From Dyella japonica DSM 16301 (GTDB lineage Bacteria; Pseudomonadota; Gammaproteobacteria; Xanthomonadales; Rhodanobacteraceae), in NCBI RefSeq assembly GCF_001010355.1, contig NZ_JPLA01000020.1, positions 63,014 to 127,013 of the forward strand: a DNA stretch of 64,000 nucleotides, in the 5' to 3' direction. Position numbers and translations under genes: made by a program. Shown here piece after piece: positions 19,874-27,837 of this stretch (the first letter of the stretch is position 1; the number at the start of each line of letters is the position of its first letter). The notes below the pieces were generated by a model that was not told the DNA's origin, did not search any database, and saw only the letters and a list, made by a program, of their open reading frames with translations.

Positions 19874-20269
19874 TCACGCCATGTGTTCGATGCCATCGGG
19901 CAGCGTAACCCACGGGTGCATGCACTCCTCGTACACCGAAATGCTCGGCGCGGGAAAATCGGCATTGGAAAACGCACCCACCGGCACGCCCACCAGACCC
20001 TCGACCGAATCCAGACGGTAGTACACGGTGGCGCCGCACTGCGGACAGAAGTAGAACGTGGCCGAACCACCCGTCTCGCCGTGCCGCACATAAGCCGTCG
20101 CGTTGCCGCGGATCACCACCGCACTCTCGTGAAAGCGCGCCTGCACCCCGAACACGCTGCCGGTGCGCCGCTGGCAGGCATTGCAGTGGCAGATCGAGAC
20201 GCGCAGCGGCTCTTCGGTGGCCCGTAGCATCAGCTGGCGGCAACTGCAGGTGGCAACGCGCTGTGGCAT
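19874..20269 (-). CDS. GFA-family zinc protein (glutathione-formaldehyde activating type)
   Basis: 131 residues. The zinc-binding cysteine pattern of the GFA fold is complete: CSC near residue 8, CHCNACQRRTGS (about 27-38) and FCPQCGATVYYR (about 74-85). Proteins of this fold were first described in glutathione-dependent formaldehyde metabolism, but most members have no proven activity. It is divergent from the exonuclease-family gene to its right. Confidence 0.88.
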   Translation of the reverse strand: MPQRVATCSCRQLMLRATEEPLRVSICHCNACQRRTGSVFGVQARFHESAVVIRGNATAYVRHGETGGSATFYFCPQCGATVYYRLDSVEGLVGVPVGAFSNADFPAPSISVYEECMHPWVTLPDGIEHMA

Positions 20270-20395
20270 GGCGGGCTCTTGGCGGGCAAAGGAAGAAACG
20301 TATCGACGCGCGCACTATACGCGGACGCAAGACCCCAGGCTGCCCGCCGGCCGGCACCCATGCTACGGTCGGCGCACTACCTGCGGAGCCTCTCC

Positions 20396-21238
20396 ATGTC
20401 CCCGTCCCGTGCCTGGCTGGTCGCCACCTTCGCCATCCTGTCCACCCTCGCCAGCCTGCCGCTCGCGGCGCAGGGCCTACGCGTGATGAGCTTCAACGTG
20501 CGCGTGCCCGTGGCGACCGACGGCCCCAACCGATGGGAGGCACGGCGCGACCTGATGGTCAGCACCATCCGCGAACAACACCCCGATGTGCTTGGCACAC
20601 AGGAACTCCACCTGGAACAGGGCGACTACATCGTTTCCAAGCTGCCCGAGTACACCTGGTTCGGCATCGATCGCCACGGCGGCCACAGCGACGAGCACAT
20701 GGGTGTGTTCTATCGCAAGGACAAACTCGTACTGAAGGACTCGGGCAACTTCTGGCTATCCGATACGCCCGACGTACCCGGCAGCATCACCTGGGGACAC
20801 CCTTATCCGCGCATGGTGACCTGGGCTTTGTTCGAGGACAAAGCCACGCACCGCAGCTTCTACTACTACAACACGCACCTGCCCTATCAGGAGCAGGACG
20901 AGCCGGCGCGCGTCAAAGGGGCCAAGGAAATCCTTGGTCGTCTTGCCGCGCTGCCGGCGAATGCGCCCTTCATTTTGACCGGCGACTTGAATACTGATGC
21001 CAGCAGTCCGACGTATGCGCTGCTGACCAAGGAGCTGGTTGATACGCGCGCTGTCGCTGGCAAGGTGGAAGGGCCGGAGAAGACCTTTCACAACTTCACC
21101 GGCAATCCGACTGAGCGCATCGATTTCATACTGGAGCGCGGTTTCAAGCCGACGCGTTTTGCCACGCTGACTACGCAGAAGGATGGGCGCTATCCGTCCG
21201 ACCACTTTCCGGTTGTCGCCGACCTCAGCTGGAAATAG
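20396..21238 (+). CDS. exported endonuclease/exonuclease/phosphatase family protein
   Basis: 280 residues from ATG at 20396-20398. The signal peptide is MSPSRAWLVATFAILSTLAS with cleavage near LAAQG. EEP-fold motifs follow in order: MSFNVRV, LGTQELHLEQ with the catalytic Glu, YNTHLP, TGDLNTD and YPSDHFPVVADL. It is a metal-dependent phosphoesterase, probably periplasmic or secreted. Whether it cuts nucleic acids, sugar phosphates or lipids is not clear. A REP tandem array follows the gene 13 bases after its stop. Confidence 0.88.
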   Translation: MSPSRAWLVATFAILSTLASLPLAAQGLRVMSFNVRVPVATDGPNRWEARRDLMVSTIREQHPDVLGTQELHLEQGDYIVSKLPEYTWFGIDRHGGHSDEHMGVFYRKDKLVLKDSGNFWLSDTPDVPGSITWGHPYPRMVTWALFEDKATHRSFYYYNTHLPYQEQDEPARVKGAKEILGRLAALPANAPFILTGDLNTDASSPTYALLTKELVDTRAVAGKVEGPEKTFHNFTGNPTERIDFILERGFKPTRFATLTTQKDGRYPSDHFPVVADLSWK

Positions 21239-21251
21239 CGCGAAACTCACC

Positions 21252-21787
21252 TTGTAGGAGCGCACCCTGTGCGCGACTGCGGTGCACCGCAGCGATCGGT
21301 CGCGCACAGGGTGCGCTCCCACAGGGGGATAGGCCGCTCCCGCATTCCAGTAATCGCTGATCCACGCTGAAATCAGGTCCATGCCCCACAACCTGCGAGA
21401 TCCTTGTGGGAGGGCACCCTGTGCCCGACTGCGGTGCGTCACAGGTGGCCTGTCGCGCACAGGGTGCGCTCCCACAGGGGGATCGGCCGCTCCCGCGTTC
21501 CAGTAATCGCTGATCCACGCTGAAATCAGGTCCATGCCCCACAGCTTGAGAAATCCTTGTGGGAGGGCACCCTGTGCCCGACTGCGGTGCGTCACAGGTG
21601 GCCTGTCGCGCACAGGGTGCGCTCCCACAAGGGGATCGGCCGCTCCCGCGTTCCAGTAATCGCTGATCCGCGCTGAAATCAGGTCCATGCCCCACAACCT
21701 GAGAAATCCTTGTGGGAGGGCACCCTGTGCCCGACTGCGGTGCGTCGCAGGTGGCATGTCGCGCACAGGGTGCGCTCCCACAGGGTT
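21252..21787. repeat. tandem REP array, 153-bp period, about 3.5 copies
   Basis: Units begin at 21252, 21404, 21557 and 21710 (periods 152, 153, 153). Each starts with a REP arm (TTGTGGGAGGGCACCCTGTG or close), a short loop, and the inverted arm CACAGGGTGCGCTCCCACA. A spacer of about 77 bases follows, carrying CCAGTAATCGCTGATCC and AAATCAGGTCCATGCCCCAC. The last unit ends after its hairpin. The middle units are nearly identical, which points to recent tandem amplification of a REP pair plus flank. It lies between convergent genes. Confidence 0.93.
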
Positions 21788-21812
21788 TTGTTGCACGCTG
21801 GGGCGCGATCCA

Positions 21813-22871
21813 TCACCGCCCCAGCCGCTCCCGCTTCGCCTTCATCACCTGCTTCGCCATCGCACCAAACTGACGACCCTGCTCGCGTTGCTCGCGCAAG
21901 GTCTGCTTCGCGCGCATCGCCTCTCGCTGCAGCTTGCGGTAGTTGGCGACGCGTCGTGCATCCAGCGTGCCCTCGGCCAACGCCGCTTCCACTGCACATC
22001 CGGCGTCGCCATGGTGATGGCAATCGCCAAAGCGGCACTGCGAGGCCAGCGCCGCGATCTCTTCGAACACTGCATCCAATTCCGGATTCGCCGTAGCAAG
22101 GCGCAACTCGCGCATGCCTGGCGTATCGATCACCCAGGCAGCGGATGCGGTCGGAAACATCTCCCGCGCCGTGGTGGTGTGACGCCCACGGGCATCGTCT
22201 TCGCGGATGCCAGACGTGCGTTGCGAGGCATCTTCGATCAATCGATTGGTAAGCGTGGATTTGCCCACGCCAGAGGAACCGACAAACGCCACCGTCCTGC
22301 CCGGCGCCAGCCACGGCGCGAGTTGCGACACCGAGGCGTCGTCCAGCGCGTTCACCGCCACGACGACCACGCCAGGCATCAGTTGCTCCGCCTCGGTCAC
22401 ATAGCCCGAAACACCCTCGCCGATATCCGCCTTGGTCAGCACGATCACCGGTGTCACGCCCGCATTGAGCGCCAGCGTGAGATAGCGTTCCAGGCGCGAC
22501 GGATTGAAGTCGTCATTGCACGAAGACACCACGAAAAGCACATCAAGATTGGCCGCAATCGACTGGCGCTGGTGATCACCACCGGCCGCAATACGCTCGA
22601 TCAGCGACTGGCGATCGAGCACGCGCAGCACGCGATCCGCATCATCCGCGAGCCACACCCAGTCACCCACCGCCACGCCGGCATCGCTCTCTGCCACATG
22701 CTGCGAGAGAATGGCGGAAGTCTGCCCGCGCGACGACAACACCGTCAGCCCACCGCGATGGACCGCCAGCACACGCGCCGGATAACCGGCCTCGAAATCA
22801 GCCAAGGTCAAGGATTGCGCGTACTCAGCGCGCCAGCCGAGCTGGAGCAGCGAAAACGTCTGAAGAGACAT
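21813..22871 (-). CDS. rsgA: ribosome biogenesis GTPase RsgA
   Basis: 352 residues. An N-terminal OB fold (about 30-110) is followed by a circularly permuted GTPase: the G4 motif LTKAD precedes Walker A GSSGVGKSTL, then the G3-like DTPGMRE. The C-terminal zinc knuckle is CRFGDCHHHGDAGC. RsgA checks maturation of the 30S ribosomal subunit and is activated by 16S rRNA. The basic C-terminal helix is typical. The transcript seems to begin with a short leader ORF and a hairpin (separate entries). Confidence 0.95.
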   Translation of the reverse strand: MSLQTFSLLQLGWRAEYAQSLTLADFEAGYPARVLAVHRGGLTVLSSRGQTSAILSQHVAESDAGVAVGDWVWLADDADRVLRVLDRQSLIERIAAGGDHQRQSIAANLDVLFVVSSCNDDFNPSRLERYLTLALNAGVTPVIVLTKADIGEGVSGYVTEAEQLMPGVVVVAVNALDDASVSQLAPWLAPGRTVAFVGSSGVGKSTLTNRLIEDASQRTSGIREDDARGRHTTTAREMFPTASAAWVIDTPGMRELRLATANPELDAVFEEIAALASQCRFGDCHHHGDAGCAVEAALAEGTLDARRVANYRKLQREAMRAKQTLREQREQGRQFGAMAKQVMKAKRERLGR

Positions 22872-22957
22872 GGAAACACCCTGGAAACAAGGAAAACGAC
22901 GGCCACGCGAGAGGGGCCGAACGAAGTGCCGGGGTGCGAAACGAGGAATGAAGCGCG

Positions 22958-22976
22958 TGCCAGCCGAGGGCTGGCA
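22958..22976 (-). promoter_or_regulatory. leader hairpin upstream of rsgA
   Basis: TGCCAGCC-GAG-GGCTGGCA on the plus strand is a perfect 8-bp stem with a 3-base loop. It lies 6 bases after the stop of a 14-codon leader ORF and 86 bases before the rsgA start. No U-tract follows, so it is more likely a regulatory or stabilising stem than a terminator. Confidence 0.5.
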
Positions 22977-22982
22977 GAAACA

Positions 22983-23027
22983 TCAGAAGCGCGTCGACCC
23001 GGCAGAGGCTGCAGCTACAACATTCAT
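22983..23027 (-). CDS. putative 14-residue leader peptide upstream of rsgA
   Basis: ATG at 23025-23027 opens a 14-codon frame (MNVVAAASAGSTRF, then TGA). It is preceded by a perfect AGGAGG at 23036-23041 with an 8-base gap. This is the strongest ribosome site seen in the window, and no other gene uses it. The composition (three Ala in a row, no run of one rare amino acid) does not match a classical amino-acid attenuator. It may tune rsgA by ribosome stalling, or encode a small protein of its own. Confidence 0.5.
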   Translation of the reverse strand: MNVVAAASAGSTRF

Positions 23028-23258
23028 TGTTATTTCCTCCTAAGGCTGGGTTGACGGGAGGCGCAGAGTAGCCACGCGCAACGGCCGTTGCAAGTACTTA
23101 TTTTCGTTAGACGTTACGCATAAGCGAGCATACACCTGCGTATTGCAGCACACGTGCCGGCCCTGGCTTTTCAAAATCGCACGCCGCAGAACGCAGAAGG
23201 CCAGCTCACCGGCCGGCCCCTGCATCACCATGGTCGCTGCGCTCCGTCAGGCCGCGCG

Positions 23259-23777
23259 CTACATCTGCTCCACCGGCAACACCCGACGACGCGACCGCTC
23301 GCGCAGCGAACAGTCACGCAGCGTATCGGCCATCGCCTCCAGATTTGGGATGCCATACAGGTACACCGACGTCATGCCCGCATCGGACGAATGCAAGTGC
23401 ACCGTGCTATAGCCCAGCATACGCTGCCCCAGCGGCTTGTGCAGATCGATATGGTCGACGCGGAACAGCTCCAGGTTGTCCTGCATCTTGGAGAACAATC
23501 CGCGTTCGATGCGCACGCGCTGCGTGGTGATGGTGAAACGCGTGGAGAGGCTGCGTATCCAGTAGACCAGCAAGGCGATGCCGAGGGTGACGACGATAAG
23601 CACGTACTGTCCCGCCGAATACACCACCGCCGGATGACCTTCGAACAGGGTCCGCTCCGTCGTGGCCTCACGCGCCGCCACATAGGCATCGATATCCGTA
23701 CCGCAGAACCGGCACTTGTGCGCCGTGGCCATGATCATCTCGCCACAGGCCGGACACGGCTTACGCTGCTCGTCCAT
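23259..23777 (-). CDS. zinc-ribbon and PH-domain membrane protein
   Basis: 172 residues from ATG at 23775-23777; an in-frame GTG lies 4 codons upstream. The N-terminus has a double zinc ribbon (CPACGEMIMATAHKCRFCG). A pair of hydrophobic segments (about 55-80) follows, then a bacterial PH domain of the YdbS/bPH2 type (RFTITTQRVRIERGLFSKMQ, VDHIDLHKPLGQRMLGYSTV). Function is unknown; such proteins sit at the inner membrane and are linked to envelope stress. Confidence 0.82.
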   Translation of the reverse strand: MDEQRKPCPACGEMIMATAHKCRFCGTDIDAYVAAREATTERTLFEGHPAVVYSAGQYVLIVVTLGIALLVYWIRSLSTRFTITTQRVRIERGLFSKMQDNLELFRVDHIDLHKPLGQRMLGYSTVHLHSSDAGMTSVYLYGIPNLEAMADTLRDCSLRERSRRRVLPVEQM

Positions 23778-23861
23778 CTCACACCCCACTGGTTAGTCCC
23801 GTGAGGATTATGCGGCCTAACGCTCCAAGCTGGCTGAGCGAACGGATAACCCCGCCCCGGC

Positions 23862-24215
23862 TTAGCCTGGCAGTGGCAGGCACGCCATGATTTCCACCGA
23901 ATCGCCCGGGAAGATCGAAAAATGCGGGTGGCCCTCGAACAGCTTGGCCGCCGCCTCCTGCGATTCGGCCCGCACCACGGTGTAGCCAGTCATCTGGTTG
24001 CGGATGCCTTCGATGCCGCTCTTGGAGATACGCAATGTTTTGCCGAGCGGCGTGCCGACGTCGACGATGGCGTCCTCGTGCGCCTGCACCCAGGCGCCCC
24101 AGGCCTGAATGCCCTGCTGCACCCGCGCCTGCCGATCGGCGTCGCTGAGCTCATCCCAGCCCGATGCCTTGTGAGTCGCTTCCGAGCCGATATAGACCGC
24201 GAGAAACTGTTTCAT
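23862..24215 (-). CDS. YCII-related domain protein
   Basis: 117 residues, a ferredoxin-like alpha-beta fold. It has KQFLAVYIGSEA at the start, GWDELSDADRQARVQQGIQAWGAW in the middle and YTVVRAESQEAAAKLFEGHPHFSIFPGDSVEIM at the end. YCII relatives of this size are common in Proteobacteria; a few act in degradation pathways, most are uncharacterised. It lies 54 bases downstream of the GST gene on the same strand, so the two may be co-transcribed under the TetR palindrome. Confidence 0.75.
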   Translation of the reverse strand: MKQFLAVYIGSEATHKASGWDELSDADRQARVQQGIQAWGAWVQAHEDAIVDVGTPLGKTLRISKSGIEGIRNQMTGYTVVRAESQEAAAKLFEGHPHFSIFPGDSVEIMACLPLPG

Positions 24216-24269
24216 GGTTGCCTCCAGGATGGATAGGTGGATGGATGCTGTCAGAGTCGCGTTGCAGTG

Positions 24270-24914
24270 CTAAGCCAGGGCGCCGGCTTTCTCAGCAGCC
24301 GTGGCAGGCCACGGGTCGGCCCAGGCGGGCAAGCGCATCAGGCCATCGAGCCAGCGCACGACATTCGGATAGTCCTCGAACGGCATCTGCGAATGCCGCC
24401 ATTCGCAAGCCATCGAAGCGAGCTGGAAGTCAGCGATGGTGAGGCGGTTGCAGGCGACGAACTCGCGGCCTTCCAGGTGCTGGTTCAACACCGCGGCGAA
24501 CTTCTCCAGCGCGGGAATCGCCGCCGTCATCTCCGCCTGATCAGGCTCGCCGATATGGAAAGTCGCCTTCACCACATGCTCGAAATAGAACGGCGCCACC
24601 GCACTCGCCCAATGCTGGTCGTTCCACGACAGCCAGCGCAGCACCTCCACCTGTTCGGCGGGCTCGTGCGCAGGCCACATGTCCGAGCCCTGCTTGATGC
24701 ACAGATACGCCATGATCGCGGACGACTCCCACAGCACCGACTCGCCATCGACCAGGGTGGGCACCTTGCGATTGGGATTGAGCGCGGTATAAGCCGGCGT
24801 CTTCAGGCCGCCGCCCATCAGGTCGAGTTCGATGCACTGCGCCTCGATGCCCAGATGCTTGATGAGAGCCAGCACGCGGCGCGGCGCCTGGGCCTTGATC
24901 CAGTAGATCTTCAT
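24270..24914 (-). CDS. glutathione S-transferase family protein
   Basis: 214 residues. An N-terminal thioredoxin-like half (MKIYWIKAQAPRRVLALIKH, NPNRKVPTLVDG, LWESSAIMAYL) carries the cis-Pro and the glutathione-contacting Glu-Ser. A helical C-terminal half has the conserved LTIADFQLAS. It resembles theta/beta-type detoxifying enzymes. It is divergent from a TetR gene with a shared palindrome, so its expression is probably induced by the ligand of that repressor. Confidence 0.92.
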   Translation of the reverse strand: MKIYWIKAQAPRRVLALIKHLGIEAQCIELDLMGGGLKTPAYTALNPNRKVPTLVDGESVLWESSAIMAYLCIKQGSDMWPAHEPAEQVEVLRWLSWNDQHWASAVAPFYFEHVVKATFHIGEPDQAEMTAAIPALEKFAAVLNQHLEGREFVACNRLTIADFQLASMACEWRHSQMPFEDYPNVVRWLDGLMRLPAWADPWPATAAEKAGALA

Positions 24915-24969
24915 GCCTTCCTCCGCTGCTTGATTCGGTTACCGGCGTCCACCTTACCCCGCCGCAAAA

Positions 24970-24985
24970 TATGTTAAAGAACATA
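24970..24985. promoter_or_regulatory. palindromic operator between GST and TetR genes
   Basis: TATGTT-AAAG-AACATA is a perfect 6-bp inverted repeat with a 4-base spacer, 56 bases from the GST start and 42 from the TetR start. Its place and form fit autoregulation and GST repression by the adjacent TetR protein. It stands out as an AT-rich island in GC-rich DNA. Binding is inferred. Confidence 0.72.
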
Positions 24986-25026
24986 ATTTGAGCGCCTGCT
25001 ATACCTGTCCCACGGAGGTTGCAGCC

Positions 25027-25614
25027 ATGCCTTACAGTCCTGAACACAAGGTGCAGACGCGGGCACGCGTGGTCGAATCCGCGCGCCGCCTGTTCAACCG
25101 CCACGGTTTCGAACAGGTCACCATCGACCAGGTGATGGCCTCCGCCGGGCTCACCCGCGGCGCGTTCTATCACCACTTCGACAGCAAGGACGAGCTCTAC
25201 GCCGCCGCCGTCGCCAGCTTCACCACCTGCAATCCGTTCGCCGTGAAATCGGCGCAATCGGCGCCGGCCATCGACGACCCCAAGCAGATGGCGGGGATGT
25301 TGATCGATCTCTATCTCAGCGACGAAGTGCTGGAGAACATCGACATGCACTGTCCGCTCTATGCACTGCCTTCGGACGTGGCGCGCGCCGGACTGGAGCC
25401 GCAGCAGGCGTATACCGACCTGATCCGCGGCATGCGGCATATCTATCGCGTGGCACTCGACGGTGTGCGTGATGCGGATCGGCGCGCCGATGCCATGGTC
25501 TCGCTATGCGTGGGCGGCATGGTGCTGGCACGCACCACCAACGATCCGCAGCTGCGCAAGTCGCTGCGTGCGTCGGCACGGCATCAGGCGCTGGCGTTGC
25601 TCAAGACGGCGTAG
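25027..25614 (+). CDS. TetR/AcrR-family transcriptional repressor
   Basis: 195 residues from ATG at 25027-25029, with GGAGG 8 bases before it. The helix-turn-helix is VTIDQVMASAGLTRGAFYHHFDSKDELY (about 33-60). The C-terminal half is a helical ligand domain. The protein is divergent from a GST gene and probably represses it through the palindrome at 24970-24985. The ligand is likely an electrophile or aromatic compound, by analogy only. The last 14 bases overlap the convergent gene. Confidence 0.92.
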   Translation: MPYSPEHKVQTRARVVESARRLFNRHGFEQVTIDQVMASAGLTRGAFYHHFDSKDELYAAAVASFTTCNPFAVKSAQSAPAIDDPKQMAGMLIDLYLSDEVLENIDMHCPLYALPSDVARAGLEPQQAYTDLIRGMRHIYRVALDGVRDADRRADAMVSLCVGGMVLARTTNDPQLRKSLRASARHQALALLKTA

Positions 25615-26116
25615 CGTCGCCGCCACTGTCCCTGGGCACGTTCGCGTCGATCCAGTGGATGATGAACTCATCGAGCGGCACCCGCTCGGGCACTTCGATA
25701 CCCGCCTCGCGCACGAACGCGTTCGCCGCCTTGATCAGCGACTGCCGTGAAACATTGCTGGCCTGGCGCGCAGCGGCCTGCTTCTGGCGCAACTGCACGA
25801 TATGCGGCGAAGGTTTTCCGGGCTTGGCGTACTTCTGGTAACGGCGCAATTCGTCGGCGGCCAGCGTGGTATCGAATGCCGCCTGCAGGGTGGCCTTGCG
25901 AGTTTGCAGGAGTGCAATGAGCGCGTCCGTGAGGGCTTCGGCATCACCCTGCTTCGGCAGCACACCCACAAGAGCGGCGGAGCCCTCGGCTCCCTGCAGT
26001 TCTGCGAGGAAGGCGGCGTATGGAAAGGGAGCGGACGAGGTCATGGGGATGGCCAGATGCAGATGGCCTCGCACGATACGCGCTTGCGGCTCGAACTGCG
26101 ACGAAGTCAGTTGCAT
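25601..26116 (-). CDS. hypothetical protein
   Basis: About 171 residues from ATG at 26114-26116. The frame continues upstream into a REP arm, which I exclude; a second ATG lies at 26042-26044. The sequence is mostly helical (ALTDALIALLQTRKATLQAAFDTTLAADELRRYQKYAKPGKPSPHI in pieces) with a C-terminal DEFIIHWIDANVPRDSG. I recognise no family. It converges on the TetR gene with a 14-base overlap of ends. Confidence 0.5.
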   Translation of the reverse strand: MQLTSSQFEPQARIVRGHLHLAIPMTSSAPFPYAAFLAELQGAEGSAALVGVLPKQGDAEALTDALIALLQTRKATLQAAFDTTLAADELRRYQKYAKPGKPSPHIVQLRQKQAAARQASNVSRQSLIKAANAFVREAGIEVPERVPLDEFIIHWIDANVPRDSGGDATPS

Positions 26117-26127
26117 AGGCCCCCAAA

Positions 26128-26152
26128 TGTGGGAGCGCACCCTGTGCGCGAC
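26128..26152. repeat. single REP arm
   Basis: TGTGGGAGCGCACCCTGTGC followed by GCGAC. This is the same arm found in the larger clusters, but here alone, just upstream of the hypothetical gene ending at 25601. Confidence 0.85.
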
Positions 26153-26207
26153 GCTCTCCGCCACGCCCTAAACTCCCCATCAACAACACCGCCCGGGCAA
26201 CCCACCC

Positions 26208-26738
26208 TCAACCAATCTCATTCCCGCGATGCAAATGCATCCCCAACTCCGGCGCCAACTCCCGCATCGGCTCAATATCCCGGCTCAACGACATCCAACC
26301 CGCCACGCTGTCATCGTCGGTATCACGCACCCATAGCGTGTAACCGTGCGGCGCGAGATTGTCGTAAGCGACACCAAGCAAATCGGCAGTGTCGATATCG
26401 GCATGGAACTCATCCTCGTCCGTATCGCCATCCCAATCGATGGTCAGGTTCCAGCGAGCGGCCAATTCATCAATCGCCTGCACCAGCGCCCGCGTATCGC
26501 CGGCATCCACATGGAACGTGGCCCGCCAATCCGCCACCTGCCCCACCACCTGCGCCACGTCGATCTCATCCTCCGCCAACTCTGCCACCGCCTCGCGATA
26601 CCCCGCGAACTGCTGGAACGCCGCGTCGTCATCGCCGGGATTGATTAGCAGAAGGAACTGCCAGACACGAGCGTCGAGCGAGTCGTCGTCATCGTCGAAG
26701 GGCTGGGTGGTGTCGAAATCGTCGTCGGAGGAGTTCAT
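26208..26738 (-). CDS. acidic DUF6630-like protein
   Basis: 176 residues, strongly acidic at the N-terminus (DDDFDTTQPFDDDDD). The remainder has WRATFHVDAGDTRALVQAIDELAARWNLTIDW, AYDNLAPHGYTLW and GWMSLSRDIEPM. From memory this fits the DUF6630 family of uncharacterised proteins common in Xanthomonadales, but I could not check. No signal peptide or membrane helix; cytoplasmic. It seems to be a single-gene unit. Confidence 0.65.
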   Translation of the reverse strand: MNSSDDDFDTTQPFDDDDDSLDARVWQFLLLINPGDDDAAFQQFAGYREAVAELAEDEIDVAQVVGQVADWRATFHVDAGDTRALVQAIDELAARWNLTIDWDGDTDEDEFHADIDTADLLGVAYDNLAPHGYTLWVRDTDDDSVAGWMSLSRDIEPMRELAPELGMHLHRGNEIG

Positions 26739-26875
26739 GGCGGGGGTGTCCAGGGCTAGGGACGCATCATCTCACCGGAACTCGGCCGAGAGAACCGGTG
26801 CTTTCACACGGTTGTCAGGACCACGAAACACCGTTCAAGGGAGTACAAGCCCCGACCGAAGCTGCCTCAACGATC

Positions 26876-27667
26876 TCATCGAGACTTTTCTTCGTGGTCA
26901 AGCCAAGCCAACGCCAGTTTTCTGGAAACCGCAGATATCGCGAACGTGATGGCAAAGAGCTGGAGAGCCTGAAGCAGAATCTGCAACTCTCGCTCGTCCA
27001 TCACGGCGTCTTCAAGATTGCCCAGGACGTCCTGAAATACCTCGCGATCTTTTGGGGGAGCGATCCTCGACACTTCAAGCAATTGGGGCCTTGCGAATTC
27101 CAGAAGTTTGATCGCATCCGCCTCCTTGCCTGATCCGATCAGCTGCTGAAGCCCATGAACCGAGGCCCATGCCCTCTTACAGTCGCCCTGCGCCTTCATT
27201 TGCCCGCACCGATCTTCAGGCATCAACCTGGACATTTCTTCTGTTGCCCGGCCCAGGTATCTCCATCGCGCGAGCTGATTGGACACATCCAGCTCATATC
27301 CAGCCCGAAAATAGAGACTGAGAAAAGTAAGAAGGGCCAGGGCCGAAAATACCTCAGAGCACATCTTTGTACGTGCTTGCTCCCGTCTTCTTTCTTTCTC
27401 AGGCAAGGCGCGCAGATGCCCCACCTTTTGAACGGTTAGAACAAAGGCCCAAAGAATTCCCAAGAGCGCGACAAGAAAGTAGAAGTAGCGCGAGCGCCCG
27501 TTATCCTGCATAACCACTTCGGCCTTCAGCATCCCTCCGATGAAGAGAGTCGACAGCGCGTGTGGCCAATATTTGTCGATACTGTCGCCTATGGCTCGCG
27601 ACCAGTTAGCACCTAATACCCGCACAGAAAATCCACCTTTTCCACGGAAGAACGCGCGAAATAGCAA
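26876..27667 (-). CDS. membrane protein of unknown function in AT-richer DNA
   Basis: Up to 263 residues. The longest frame starts with TTG at 27667; a GTG at 27625 is an alternative, and neither has a good ribosome site. Hydrophobic segments lie at about 62-83 (FYFLVALLGILWAFVLTV), about 108-125 (FSALALLTFLSLYF) and near the C-terminus (LFAITFAISAVSRKLAL). A helical soluble part of about 100 residues lies between the second and third. Codon use is less GC-biased than in flanking genes, which suggests acquisition by transfer. No family recognised. Confidence 0.55.
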   Translation of the reverse strand: MLFRAFFRGKGGFSVRVLGANWSRAIGDSIDKYWPHALSTLFIGGMLKAEVVMQDNGRSRYFYFLVALLGILWAFVLTVQKVGHLRALPEKERRREQARTKMCSEVFSALALLTFLSLYFRAGYELDVSNQLARWRYLGRATEEMSRLMPEDRCGQMKAQGDCKRAWASVHGLQQLIGSGKEADAIKLLEFARPQLLEVSRIAPPKDREVFQDVLGNLEDAVMDERELQILLQALQLFAITFAISAVSRKLALAWLDHEEKSR

Positions 27668-27837
27668 TTCATCGCAGCCCTGTTTCGGCGCGCCCGAGAG
27701 AGACTTGAACGTGCAGCCGAATCGAGGTCCCGCTCCAGCTACTTACAACTTAGGACCTATCGTTCCCCTCCAACACCGGGTGCTAGCGTTGCGCGCCACA
27801 CCAGCGCTTCGCATTCCCACCCAATTGGAGACGGGAC

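Noticed and set aside
20756..21796. 346-codon minus-strand frame through the REP array with 51-residue repeats
   Set aside because: The period of 153 bases keeps the frame open by chance, and the frame also overlaps the EEP-family gene in antisense. The repeats are REP DNA, seen in other non-coding places.
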